Assembly: GCF_031844705.1 (NCBI RefSeq)
Contig: NZ_CP134609.1
Location: 620,001-684,000 of the forward strand
Direction: 5' to 3'
Length of the DNA: 64,000 nt
Source: Streptomyces sp. ITFR-16
Lineage (GTDB): Bacteria; Actinomycetota; Actinomycetes; Streptomycetales; Streptomycetaceae
Positions within the stretch are counted from its first letter, which is position 1. Every line of letters starts with the position of its first letter. Shown one piece after another: positions 41,237 to 50,160 of this stretch. Made by a program: the position numbers and the translations under genes. Below the pieces are notes generated by a model. It ran no database searches. It was not told the DNA's origin and saw only the letters and a list, made by a program, of their open reading frames with translations.

Positions 41237-42121
41237 ATGATCGTCATCACCGCTCCCACCGGACAGATCGGCCACCAGACCCTGGCCCGGCTGCTCGACA
41301 CCGCGGGCGGCACCCCGGTCCGCGTGATCGCCCGCGACCCCGCCCGGCTCTCCCCGCAGGTCCACGACCGCGCCGAGATCGTCCAGGGCTCGCACGGTGA
41401 CGCCGACGTCGTCACCAAGGCGTTCAGCGGCGCGGACAGCGTGCTGTGGCTGGTGCCCCCGAACCCCCACGTCGACGACAACACGGCCTACTACGTGGAC
41501 TTCACCCGGCCCGCGTGCGACGCGATCAGGAGCCAGGGAGTGCAGCGCGTCGTCGGCGTCTCCAGCCTGGGCCGCACGTACGGGAAGCCCGCCGGGCTGC
41601 TGAACCCCGCGTTCGCGATGGACGAGCTGATCGAGAGCACCGGCGTGCACTACCGGTCACTGGCCATGCCGTTCTTCATGGACAACCTGCTCGGCCAGGC
41701 CGAGGCGATCAGGAGCCAGGGGACGTTCTTCCTGCCGAACACCGCGGACCGGCCGCTCGCCACCGTCGCCACCCGCGACATCGCCGAGGCAGCCGCCGGT
41801 CTGCTGCTCGACGACTCCTGGAGCGGACAGGGCAGCGTCCCGGTCATCGGGCCCGACACCCTGTCCCCCGACGGCATGGCCGAGGTCATGTCGGAGGTCC
41901 TGGCCCGGCCGGTCCGCTTCCAGCAGGTCGGCTACGACGCCCACCGGGCGACGATGCTCGGGTACGGGCTGTCCGACGCCTTCGCGCAGGACCTCGTCGA
42001 CATGGCCGCCGCCCAGAACGACGGCATCTACGACGCCGAGCAGCGCGCCCTGGAGACCCCGGGCCGGACCGGCTTCCGCCAGTGGTGCCAGGAGGTCCTG
42101 AAGCCGGCCCTGACCGGCTGA
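41237..42121 (+). CDS. NAD(P)H-binding, NmrA-like oxidoreductase/regulator
   Basis: A 294-residue atypical short-chain dehydrogenase. The cofactor motif TAPTGQIG begins at residue 5 (family TGATGxxG), and a VVGVSSLG strand near 100 ends in the position of the catalytic Ser, but no YxxxK follows. Such proteins act as quinone reductases or redox sensors. A strong GGAGG precedes the ATG at 41237. It is divergent from its probable TetR repressor. Confidence 0.85.
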   Translation: MIVITAPTGQIGHQTLARLLDTAGGTPVRVIARDPARLSPQVHDRAEIVQGSHGDADVVTKAFSGADSVLWLVPPNPHVDDNTAYYVDFTRPACDAIRSQGVQRVVGVSSLGRTYGKPAGLLNPAFAMDELIESTGVHYRSLAMPFFMDNLLGQAEAIRSQGTFFLPNTADRPLATVATRDIAEAAAGLLLDDSWSGQGSVPVIGPDTLSPDGMAEVMSEVLARPVRFQQVGYDAHRATMLGYGLSDAFAQDLVDMAAAQNDGIYDAEQRALETPGRTGFRQWCQEVLKPALTG

Positions 42122-42132
42122 CTCCCCCTCGG

Positions 42133-42780
42133 TCACGGGTTGTTCAGGTACGCGAGGACCGCGAGGACACGGCGGTTACCGGAGTCGTCGTCGGTGATGC
42201 CGAGCTTCCCGAACAGGGATGTCGTGTATTTGCTGATCGCGCTGTCGCTGAGGAAAAGGCGTTGGGCGATGGCCTGGTTGGACAGCCCCTCGGCCATCAG
42301 GGCGAGCACGGAGTGCTCGCGTTGGGTGAGGCGGTCCAGCCGGCGGTTGGAGGTGCCGCTCGACAGGAGCTTGGCGATGACGGCCGGGTCCATGGCGGTC
42401 CCGCCGGCCGCGACGCGTTCCAGTGCGTCGATGAACTGGTCGGCCTCGAAGACGCTCTCCTTGAGGAAGTAGCCGATGCCGCCCGTGCCGTCGGCCAGCA
42501 GTTCACGGGCGTAGAGCTGTTCGACGTACTGGGACAGGATGAGGACGGGCAGGCCGGGGATCTCGCCGCGCGCGGCGAGCGCCGCCCGCAGCCCCTCGTC
42601 CTTCTGGGTCGGCGGCATCCGGACATCGACCACGGCCACGTCCGGACGCACCGTCAGCAGGGTGTGCAGGGTCTCCGGGCCAGTGCTGGCCGTGGCCACC
42701 ACCTCGTGCCCGTACGCCTCGATGAGGCGCACCATGCCGTCACGCAGGAGATAGAGGTCTTCGGCTACTACGATTCGCAT
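42133..42780 (-). CDS. LuxR/NarL-type response regulator
   Basis: A 215-residue two-component regulator. The receiver domain (1-120) has the phospho-acceptor Asp in VVDVRMPP near residue 51 and Lys in FLKES near 106. The C-terminal HTH (150-205) reads LTQREHSVLALMAEGLSNQAIAQRLFLS. It follows its kinase gene with a 13-bp overlap, so the two are co-translated. Confidence 0.92.
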   Translation of the reverse strand: MRIVVAEDLYLLRDGMVRLIEAYGHEVVATASTGPETLHTLLTVRPDVAVVDVRMPPTQKDEGLRAALAARGEIPGLPVLILSQYVEQLYARELLADGTGGIGYFLKESVFEADQFIDALERVAAGGTAMDPAVIAKLLSSGTSNRRLDRLTQREHSVLALMAEGLSNQAIAQRLFLSDSAISKYTTSLFGKLGITDDDSGNRRVLAVLAYLNNP

Positions 42781-44024
42781 GGCACCACCATGGTCGCGCG
42801 GGTCGGGCCGCCTGCCGGACTCGTGATCTCCAGGGTGCCATCGAAGACGGCGAGCCTGCGGCGCAGCCCCGCGATCCCGCCGTCGGCCCGCTCGACGGCT
42901 CCGCCCCGCCCGTCGTCCTCGACATCGATGGCGAGGGCGGTGTCCTGCTCGGTGAGGGTGATCCGGGCCCGGGTGGCACGGGCGTGCTTGACCGCGTTGG
43001 TCAGCAGTTCGGCGACGGCGAAGTAGAGGGCGGACTCGACGGGCGGGTCCAGGCGGCGCCGCAGGTCCGCGCTGACCGTCGCTTCGAGCGGGCTGTCCAG
43101 GGCGAGGGCACGGACGGCGTCCACGAGCCCGCGGTCGTTGAGGACGGGCGGGTTGATCCCCCTGACCAGTTCCCGGAGTTCGGCCAGGGACGCCGTGGCT
43201 CCGGCGCGCGCGTCCTTCATCAGGGCCCTGGCCCGTTCCGGATCCGTCTCCATCAGCTTCTCCGCCGTCGCCAGGGAGAGCCCCAGGCCGACCAGGCGGG
43301 CCTGGGCCCCGTCGTGGAGGTCCCGTTCGATGCGCTGGATCTCCGCGGTCTGGGCGGCCGTGGCGTCCGCGCGCTGGGCGGACAGCTCGTCCACCCGCTC
43401 CGCCAGCACCATGGCCGGTGACGGGCGCAGGAAGCGGACGGCGACCGGCCGGAGCGCACGCCAGGCGTACGGGGCGGTGGCGACGGCGATGGCCGAGCCG
43501 GACAGACCGACGAGGAGTCCGGCCGGCCCCTGCCGTCCGAGCCCGATGGCGGCCGCCGCCGCACCGGCCGGCGGGAGGCACGCGACGAGGCCGGCCGTGA
43601 AGGGGGCGATCGCCGTGAAGCGCAGGTCGCGCCAGTTGGCGGGGTCGCTCCAGCGCACGCGCCGTTTCTGGTCCAGGAGGGCGTCGCGGCGGGTGCGTTC
43701 GTAACCGAAGCCGTTCCACCAGTAGCCGGTGGACATCCGCGTCACCGGCGGGGCCTCGCGGTATCCGGCCGGGATCCCGGTGGCCGTCCAGCGCGCGACG
43801 AGGAAGCGGACTGTCCGGCAGACCGGCCGGGACAGGCCGAGCGTGCCCACCCCCACCAGTACGACGGGCGCGACCCAGGACCACGGGTTGCCCGCGCCCC
43901 ACAGGATGCCCAGGGCCACCGCACCGGCCCACACCGCGGGGATCAGCATCGTGACGGCCACCACCGCACAGGCCCGTACGAAACCCGCACCGGCGTGTGC
44001 CGCCCACGTTCCCGGCTGTCTCAT
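42768..44024 (-). CDS. Sensor histidine kinase, NarL-partner (HisKA_3) type
   Basis: A 418-residue membrane kinase. Four to five hydrophobic segments cover residues 10-75 and 130-190, then the dimerisation helix with the phospho-acceptor His in ERDLHDGAQARL near 228, and an ATPase domain with NAVKHA near 335 and DDGRGG near 368. No large extracellular sensor is seen, so it probably senses within the membrane. The ATG at 44024 is chosen over longer frames. Confidence 0.9.
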   Translation of the reverse strand: MRQPGTWAAHAGAGFVRACAVVAVTMLIPAVWAGAVALGILWGAGNPWSWVAPVVLVGVGTLGLSRPVCRTVRFLVARWTATGIPAGYREAPPVTRMSTGYWWNGFGYERTRRDALLDQKRRVRWSDPANWRDLRFTAIAPFTAGLVACLPPAGAAAAAIGLGRQGPAGLLVGLSGSAIAVATAPYAWRALRPVAVRFLRPSPAMVLAERVDELSAQRADATAAQTAEIQRIERDLHDGAQARLVGLGLSLATAEKLMETDPERARALMKDARAGATASLAELRELVRGINPPVLNDRGLVDAVRALALDSPLEATVSADLRRRLDPPVESALYFAVAELLTNAVKHARATRARITLTEQDTALAIDVEDDGRGGAVERADGGIAGLRRRLAVFDGTLEITSPAGGPTRATMVVPCES

Positions 44025-44175
44025 GATCTCGCCCCTCACTCCGTCTCCGATGCCCCCACTCTGCACCGCACGGCGCCCGCTTCCGGCCTGATCAGCGAGG
44101 GAGTGGGTCTGGGCCCACCCCCCTGTGGGTCCAGACCGATACCGCCCCCGGCCGGCCGTTCGTAGCGTCGATGCC

Positions 44176-44616
44176 ATGGAAACCAACGAGCACACCGCCA
44201 CCGCGACCGCCCGCCTCGACTCCCCCGCCGCCCGGAGCGCCTTCGGTGCCGCGAAGAACAGCGTCAGGGTCTACGGCGCACTCGGCGCGCTCTCGCTCGC
44301 GGCGGTCGTCGCCGCGGCGGGCAGCGGCCATACGGTCAACACGTTCATGTGGGTCCGGGCGGTCCTGCTGCCCGTGGTCGCCGTGCTGCTCCACCGGCTG
44401 GCCGTCGCCGCTTCGCGGGGCTCCCGCCGGGCCTTCGAGCGGGTGAGCGCCCTCGCGGTGATCATGCCCGTCGCCATCGTCGGCGTCGACCTGATCCCGG
44501 GGGTGTGCCCGCACTGGTACGCCGCGATGCAGGTGGTCTGCATGCTGCCCGTTGTCCGGGTCGCCCTCCTCACTCGCGGCTCCGCACTGCGCGCCGCCTT
44601 CCCCAAGGTGGGCTGA
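44176..44616 (+). CDS. Four-helix membrane protein next to the two-component system
   Basis: A 146-residue protein. A polar N-terminus of about 30 residues is followed by four membrane helices. No family is recognised. It is divergent from the kinase gene with a 151-bp gap, an arrangement that makes it a likely target of the response regulator. Confidence 0.75.
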   Translation: METNEHTATATARLDSPAARSAFGAAKNSVRVYGALGALSLAAVVAAAGSGHTVNTFMWVRAVLLPVVAVLLHRLAVAASRGSRRAFERVSALAVIMPVAIVGVDLIPGVCPHWYAAMQVVCMLPVVRVALLTRGSALRAAFPKVG

Positions 44617-44659
44617 GGCTCCGGGCCGTGCGGCCCCGGGTGCGACACGACCGGCACGG

Positions 44660-44708
44660 CGAAGTGGGCCTGCCCGAGGACAACCGTCCCTCGGGCAGGC
44701 CCACTTCG
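44660..44708. terminator. Very strong convergent terminator
   Basis: Perfect 20-bp arms around a 9-nt loop (44680-44688) between the convergent genes ending at 44616 and 44761. It can stop transcription from both sides. Confidence 0.92.
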
Positions 44709-44760
44709 GCCGTTGTCCCGCGCGGTCAGCGGGGGCTTGGCCCTCCGCAAGGACGGCGGC

Positions 44761-46899
44761 CTACGGCTTCTCGGCTCCCGAACGCCACAGCAGCCACCCG
44801 AAGTAGGGCGCGCCGATGACGGCGGTGACCAGTCCCACCGGAATCTGCCCGGGTGCGATGACGGTCCGGCCGATCGTGTCCGCGACGACGACCAGCAGCG
44901 CACCGAGCAGCGCGGTGACCGGCAGGACGCGCGCATGGCGCCGGCCGACCAGGGCCCGCGCCGCGTGCGGTGCCACCAGGCCGACGAACCCGATCACGCC
45001 GACCGCCGCCACGGCGGCGGCCGTCAGCACGACGGCGACGGTGAGCAGCACCAGCCGTGTCGAGCCGAGCCGGATGCCGAGCAGCCGCGGTGTGTCGGCG
45101 TCCAGCCCGATGAGGTCGAGTTCGCGGCGCATCGCGGCCAGCAGCGGCAGGGAGACGGCGAGCGCGACGAGCACCGGTACCACCTCGGGGAACGTACGCC
45201 CGTAGGTCGAACCCGACAGCCAGGTCAGGGCCTTGGTGCCGTTGTAGGGGTCGGTCAGCACGATCAGCAGGCTGACGAGGGCGGCGGCGCCGGCGGAGAC
45301 GCCGATCCCGATGAGCACCAGCCGGTTCTGCTCGAGGCCGTTGCGTGCGGCAAGACCGAAGACCAGCAGAGCCGCCGCGCCGGCGCCGGCGAGCGCCGCG
45401 CCGCCGATCAGCCAGAAGCTCGCGAGCGGGATCGCGGTGATCGTGATGACGGCACCGACTCCGGCCCCTCCGACGACCCCGAGGATGCCGGGCTCGGCGA
45501 GCGGGTTGCGGGAGACCGCCTGGACGACCGCTCCGGCCACCGCGAGGGCGGCCCCGGCCAGCAGGGCGGCGGCGATACGCGGGACCCGGGTGTCGAGCAC
45601 GAAGGTGACGAGCCCGCCCGAGCGGCCCGTGAGCCAGTTGGCCACGTCGCCGAGGAGCAGCCGGGCGTCGCCGAGGAGCGTCGCGGCGATCACCGCGACG
45701 ACCAGGGCCGTGCCCGTGACCGCCAGTGTCACGAGGTACGCGCGCCGGCTGCGGAGCCGTGCGAAGGCGGTCGTCTCCTCGGTGGAGCCCATGTCGCGGG
45801 TCCGGTAGGCGAGTGCGACCAGGACGACCGCGCCGAAGAAGCTCGTGACGATTCCGGTGGGCACGGCGGCCCCGGCCTGGGCGCCGAACAGGGCGCGCAG
45901 CAGCACGTCGGCGCCGAGGACGACGAGCACACCCGTCACCGAGGAGGCCGGGACGAACACCCGGTGCCGCAGCAGGCCGGGCGCCCAGGCGCCGGCGAGC
46001 CGGACGATCGCCGGGGCGCACAGGCCGACGAAGCCGACGGGGCCGGCGATCGTGACGGAGACGGCCGTCAGGATCACCGAGAGGACCACCGCGCCGGCGC
46101 GGGTCAGCCGGGGGCTGACGCCGACGACGGCGGCTCCGTCGTCGCCGAGCGCGAGGATGTCGAGCCGTCGGCCGAGCAGGACGAGTCCGGCCAGGGCCAG
46201 GACGGCGACGGGGGCGAGCCGGTCGACCGTCTGCATACCGATCTGTGCGAGGGAGCCGTTGCCCCAGGCGTAGAGCCCGGTCGTCTGCTGGGCGCGCAGG
46301 ATCAGGAGCATCTCGCTCAGTCCGCTGAGCGCGAGCGTGAGGGCCGAGCCGGCGAGGACGAGCCGGATGGGGCCCGCGCCGGCCCGGGAGAGCCCGAGCA
46401 CGATGCCGGCCGCGAGCAGTCCGCCGACGAAGGCGGTGCCGCCGGCCAGGAACGGCGGCAGCTGGATCCCGAACGCGGCGACGGCGACGACCGCGAGATA
46501 GGCGCCCGCGTTGACGGCGAGCGTGTCCGGCGAGGCCAGGGTGTTGCGCGAGACCGACTGGAGTGCCGCGCCGGCCGCGCCGAGGGCGCAGCCGACGACC
46601 AGTCCGGCGGCGAGCCGGGGCAGCCGGGAGGAGACCAGGACGGCGTCCGCCTGGCCGGATCCGTGGCCGTCGGACCAGAGGGTGGCGAAGGCCCGCCAGA
46701 GGGTCTGGACCCCGACGGGGGCCGTGCCCTGGCTCACGTGCACGGCGCTCAGCACGACCAGCGCGACGAACGCGGCGAGTGCGAGGAGGACGGTCCGGTC
46801 GCGGCGCCGGAACCGGCCGGGGGCGGCCGGGGCCGCCGCCCCGGCCGGACCGGGCACGGGCGCGGGCGCGACCGGCTTCGCGGGGGTGCTCACCTTCAC
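44761..46899 (-). CDS. Iron-siderophore ABC transporter permease, fused FecC-FecD double unit
   Basis: A 712-residue integral membrane protein with about 20 helices. Two FecCD permease units follow one another (about residues 30-360 and 380-710), each with the RLPRLAAG/RVPRIAAA coupling start, SRNxLA/SRNPLAEPG and a late GFVGL..P motif. Most actinobacterial importers encode these as two genes, so this is an FhuB-like fusion. The GTG at 46899 overlaps the binding-protein stop (GTGA). It imports ferric siderophore with the two upstream genes. Confidence 0.9.
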   Translation of the reverse strand: MKVSTPAKPVAPAPVPGPAGAAAPAAPGRFRRRDRTVLLALAAFVALVVLSAVHVSQGTAPVGVQTLWRAFATLWSDGHGSGQADAVLVSSRLPRLAAGLVVGCALGAAGAALQSVSRNTLASPDTLAVNAGAYLAVVAVAAFGIQLPPFLAGGTAFVGGLLAAGIVLGLSRAGAGPIRLVLAGSALTLALSGLSEMLLILRAQQTTGLYAWGNGSLAQIGMQTVDRLAPVAVLALAGLVLLGRRLDILALGDDGAAVVGVSPRLTRAGAVVLSVILTAVSVTIAGPVGFVGLCAPAIVRLAGAWAPGLLRHRVFVPASSVTGVLVVLGADVLLRALFGAQAGAAVPTGIVTSFFGAVVLVALAYRTRDMGSTEETTAFARLRSRRAYLVTLAVTGTALVVAVIAATLLGDARLLLGDVANWLTGRSGGLVTFVLDTRVPRIAAALLAGAALAVAGAVVQAVSRNPLAEPGILGVVGGAGVGAVITITAIPLASFWLIGGAALAGAGAAALLVFGLAARNGLEQNRLVLIGIGVSAGAAALVSLLIVLTDPYNGTKALTWLSGSTYGRTFPEVVPVLVALAVSLPLLAAMRRELDLIGLDADTPRLLGIRLGSTRLVLLTVAVVLTAAAVAAVGVIGFVGLVAPHAARALVGRRHARVLPVTALLGALLVVVADTIGRTVIAPGQIPVGLVTAVIGAPYFGWLLWRSGAEKP

Positions 46900-47873
46900 T
46901 TGGTCAGTGCGCCCACGAGCGCGTCGATGTACTGCTTCATCGCCGTGGTGCCGCCGAACATCCAGATGCCGTCGGGCAGTCGGTGGGCCTGCCCCTTCTT
47001 CACGAAGGGCAGCGACTTCCACACCGCGTTGTCCTTGAGGCCGTCGGCGAACGGGTCGCCGCCGTCCGAGTCGTTGGCGATGTAGACGAACTGCGCGTCA
47101 CCGATCTTCGTGAGGCCCTCGACGTCCGTGGCGGCGAGCCCGTAGCCCTTGTCGCCCTTCATCGACCACGGGTCGACCAGGCCGAGTTCGGTGTTGACGT
47201 CGGAGAGCAGCGAGCCCTTGACGTACGGCCGGACCGAGACCTGGTTGCCCTCCTTCCAGCCGTCGGCGAAGGCGACCTTCGCGCCGCCGAGGTGCGCGTC
47301 CGCGAGCTTCTTCCTGCCCTCGGCCATCGCCTTGCGGAACGAGGCGATCTCGGTCCTGGCCTTGTCCTCGGTGCCGGTCGCCTTGGCGATGAGGTTGACG
47401 TTGTCGACCATCTGGTCGATCTGCCGGCTCGCGTCGGCCGCCTTGACCACGATGACCGGGGCGACCTTGGAGAGCTGCGCGATGGCGGCGTCGGTGAGGT
47501 CGTTCGTCGCGACGACGAGGTCGGGCTTGAGCGCGGCGACGGTGTCGATGCTCGGCTCGCCCCGGGTGCCGATGTCCTTGACGCCGTCGGTCAGCGGCGC
47601 GCCCTTGTCGTATGCCTGGTAGCCCTTCACATCGGCGACGCCGACCGGGTCGACGCCCAGCGTGACGAGGGATTCGACGACGTTCCACTCGGTGCCGACG
47701 ACGCGCTTGGCGGGTCCGTCGAGCTTGACCTGCTTGCCGCGGCTGTCGGTGACGGTCAGCGTGGAGTCCGCGACGGCCTCCTTCTTGGGCGCCTCGGTCG
47801 TGCCGCACGCGGTGAGGGAGACCGCCGCGACCGCCACGATCGCGGGCCACGCTGCTCTGTACTTGGTCGTCAT
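46896..47873 (-). CDS. Iron-siderophore ABC transporter substrate-binding lipoprotein
   Basis: A 325-residue binding protein. The signal peptide ends in the lipobox LTAC, with the lipidated cysteine at residue 23. The FecB/FepB fold follows: RVVGTEWNVVESLVTLGV near 57-75 and KPDLVVATNDLTD near 116. It lies 6 bp after the ATPase gene and overlaps the permease start. The siderophore type cannot be read from the sequence. Confidence 0.9.
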   Translation of the reverse strand: MTTKYRAAWPAIVAVAAVSLTACGTTEAPKKEAVADSTLTVTDSRGKQVKLDGPAKRVVGTEWNVVESLVTLGVDPVGVADVKGYQAYDKGAPLTDGVKDIGTRGEPSIDTVAALKPDLVVATNDLTDAAIAQLSKVAPVIVVKAADASRQIDQMVDNVNLIAKATGTEDKARTEIASFRKAMAEGRKKLADAHLGGAKVAFADGWKEGNQVSVRPYVKGSLLSDVNTELGLVDPWSMKGDKGYGLAATDVEGLTKIGDAQFVYIANDSDGGDPFADGLKDNAVWKSLPFVKKGQAHRLPDGIWMFGGTTAMKQYIDALVGALTK

Positions 47874-47879
47874 GGTCGT

Positions 47880-48803
47880 TCAGGGCCTTTCGGGGCGGAG
47901 GTGGTGCCGGCCCACCGCGCGGGTGCGGGGGATGGAGGTGGCGGGGTCGAGGTCGACCTCGATGCGGATGCCGTAGGTGCCGGTCAGCCGCTCGGTGTCG
48001 TAGACCTCGGCCGGAGTGCCGGCCGCGACGACACGGCCGGCGGAGAGCAGGACGACCTTGTCCGCCACCGCTGCGGCCTGGTCGAGGTCGTGCAGGACGA
48101 CTCCGACGGTCACGCCATGGGTGTCGGCGAGTTCACGGACGAGGTCGAGGATCTCGACCTGGTACCGCAGGTCGAGATAGGTGGTCGGTTCGTCGAGCAG
48201 CAGCACATCGGTGTCCTGCGCGAGGCAGCAGGCGAGCCAGACGCGCTGCAACTGGCCGCCGGAGAGGCTCTCGACGCCCCGGTCGGCGAGTCCGGTGGTG
48301 TTGGTGACGGCGAGCGCGTGCTCGACGAGCCGGGTGCCGTCCGGGTCGGTGCCCCGGAAGCGGTGGCGGTACGGGTGGCGGCCGAAGCCCACCACCTCGC
48401 GGACGCTGATCCCGGCGGGCGCCGTGCGGCTCTGCGCGAGGAGCGTGGCGCGGCGGGCGAACTCGGTACGGGAGAGGGCGAGGGCGTCCACCGTGCCGTC
48501 CGCTTCGTCGCCCTCGGCGAACATCGTCACGCTGCCGGTGCGCGCCCTGTGCAGGCGGGCGATGGCGCGCAACAGGGTGGACTTCCCGCTGCCGTTCGGA
48601 CCGATGAGCGCCGTGACGCGTCCGCGCGGCAGGGACAGGTCGGCTTCGTGCACGACGTCGACGCCGTCGTAGGCCACCGTGATGCCGGCCGCGTCGAGGC
48701 CGGGGCCCGGGGCGGTGGCGGGCTCCGCGGCGGGGGAACCCTGGCTGTCCGTCGCAGGGGGGTGCCCCGGACGGCCTTCTCGGTCGAGTGCTGTCACCTT
48801 CAC
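47880..48803 (-). CDS. Iron-siderophore ABC transporter ATP-binding protein
   Basis: A 307-residue ABC ATPase of the FepC/FhuC type. Walker A GPNGSGKST lies near residues 69-77, the signature LSGGQLQR near 180, Walker B VLLLDEPTTYLDL near 200 and the H-loop His in VVLHDLD near 237. The GTG start leaves a roughly 35-residue Pro/Ala leader. It is the first gene of the iron operon and stands directly behind an iron box. Confidence 0.92.
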   Translation of the reverse strand: MKVTALDREGRPGHPPATDSQGSPAAEPATAPGPGLDAAGITVAYDGVDVVHEADLSLPRGRVTALIGPNGSGKSTLLRAIARLHRARTGSVTMFAEGDEADGTVDALALSRTEFARRATLLAQSRTAPAGISVREVVGFGRHPYRHRFRGTDPDGTRLVEHALAVTNTTGLADRGVESLSGGQLQRVWLACCLAQDTDVLLLDEPTTYLDLRYQVEILDLVRELADTHGVTVGVVLHDLDQAAAVADKVVLLSAGRVVAAGTPAEVYDTERLTGTYGIRIEVDLDPATSIPRTRAVGRHHLRPERP

Positions 48804-48808
48804 GGAGG

Positions 48809-48827
48809 TGAGGTTAGCCTACCCTTA
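48809..48827. promoter_or_regulatory. DmdR/IdeR-type iron box
   Basis: TGAGGTTAGCCTACCCTTA matches the iron-box consensus TTAGGTTAGCCTAACCTAA at 16 of 19 positions. It lies 6 bp before the GTG of the ABC ATPase gene, so the iron-bound repressor would block the importer operon under iron sufficiency. Confidence 0.9.
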
Positions 48828-49080
48828 ATGAAAGGCGAAAACGAGCCCCCGACTGACCTTTCTGGCTGATTTTGAGCCCGTCAAATCACCTCACAAGGCG
48901 CGATTCCCTCCCCTCCGAGCCCTGTCGAGTCCTGCCGATGTCCTGCCGATCCGACGCTCGGGACGCCCGGAGGAGTCGCGGCCTCGAGCCCCCAACCCCG
49001 CGCGCAGGGCCGCGCCGTGGAGAGATCGTACGGATTTCCTACGCGGGGGTAGGCTCGCGCGCCCCTCTTGCTATACCTTC

Positions 49081-49113
49081 CGTCTAACAGCTTGCTAGAC
49101 GTCACGTCTAACA
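49081..49113. promoter_or_regulatory. CGTCTA half-site cluster before the diiron oxygenase gene
   Basis: CGTCTA occurs at 49081-49086 and 49105-49110 in direct orientation and as its complement at 49096-49101. The first two form an imperfect 19-bp dyad (GTCTA-N9-TAGAC, 49082-49100). It is likely a regulator operator, but the cognate regulator is not adjacent. Confidence 0.55.
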
Positions 49114-49220
49114 AGCGAGGGACGGCGCTCGGCGGCCTTCGATCTCATCGGGCGGGGCCCGGGGTGAGAGGCAGGCGGCGGGCGGCGTCGGGTCGATTTC
49201 TCGATTCAAGGAGTCGCAGC

Positions 49221-50135
49221 ATGGCAAGCAGCACCGTCCGGCCGGAGGACCAGGACCGGCTCGCCGAGCAGGATGTCGCCCGGCGCCTTCTGGACTCGGC
49301 CGCGAAGCTGTCGTACGACCCGGCCACCGAGGTGGACTGGAACACCCCGCTCGACACGGACCACCACGGCGCGAGCCCCGAGTGGAGCACGCTCTACGGC
49401 ACCGCGTACTGGCAGGAGTTGACGGAGGATCAGCGCAAGGCGCTGACGCGCCAGGAGGCCGCATCGGTCGCCAGCACGGGCATCTGGTTCGAGATGATCC
49501 TCCAGCAGATGGTGCTGCGCGACATCTACGCCAAGGACCCGACCGACGCGCGCTTCCAGTGGGCGCTGACCGAGATAGCCGACGAGTGCCGGCACTCCAT
49601 CATGTTCGCGCGCGGCGCGGCGAAGCTCGGCGCCCCCGCCTACCGTCCGCGCCGACCGGTGGTCGAACTGGGCCGCGCCTTCAAGACACTTGCCTTCGGC
49701 GAGGCCGCGTACGCCGCGATCCTCGTGGCGGAGGAGGTGCTCGACGTGATGCAGCGCGACTGGATGCGGGACGAGCGCGTCGCGCCGTTCGTCCGCACGA
49801 TCAACAACATCCATGTGGTGGAGGAGTCGCGCCACATGAAGTTCGCCCGCGACGAGACCCGCAAGCGGCTGCGCGGAGCGGGCCCGGTGCGCCGGCAGAT
49901 CAACTCGCTCGTGATCGCCATCGCCTCGTACTACATCGTCACCAGCATGGTGAACCGCGAGGTCTACGCCAACGCGGGGCTGGACCCGGCGCGGGCCCTG
50001 CCCGAGGCGAAGGCCAACGAGCACCACAAGTCCCTGATGAGGTCCAGCTGTTCGGGCCTGATGGAGTTCCTGGCCTCGGCCCGCCTCCTGACCAAACCGG
50101 CCCTGTTCTTCTACAAGCGCGCCCACCTGATCTGA
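49221..50135 (+). CDS. AurF-like diiron oxygenase
   Basis: A 304-residue helical protein of the AurF/p-aminobenzoate N-oxygenase family. The iron ligands are visible in two EXXRH-type motifs, ADECRHS near residue 138 and VVEESRHMKF near 203, with further glutamates in the helices between. Members oxidise aryl amines or similar groups with O2 and need an electron supply. The next gene, 26 bp on, encodes a ferredoxin-reductase fusion, an obvious electron source. The ATG follows AAGGAG. Confidence 0.87.
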   Translation: MASSTVRPEDQDRLAEQDVARRLLDSAAKLSYDPATEVDWNTPLDTDHHGASPEWSTLYGTAYWQELTEDQRKALTRQEAASVASTGIWFEMILQQMVLRDIYAKDPTDARFQWALTEIADECRHSIMFARGAAKLGAPAYRPRRPVVELGRAFKTLAFGEAAYAAILVAEEVLDVMQRDWMRDERVAPFVRTINNIHVVEESRHMKFARDETRKRLRGAGPVRRQINSLVIAIASYYIVTSMVNREVYANAGLDPARALPEAKANEHHKSLMRSSCSGLMEFLASARLLTKPALFFYKRAHLI

Positions 50136-50160
50136 CCCGAGCCGAGAGCCCGAGCCGACC

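Larger units (their letters stand above)
48804..49220. other. 417-bp intergenic region without a gene
   Basis: This divergent region holds the iron box at 48809-48827 on the left and the CGTCTA half-sites at 49081-49113 on the right. Short open frames exist in between, but none has a ribosome-binding site or recognisable product. I see no further element in about 48830-49070. Confidence 0.6.

Noticed and set aside
48872..49114. Two opposing short frames in the 417-bp gap
   Set aside because: They overlap each other, lack ribosome-binding sites and show no recognisable sequence.
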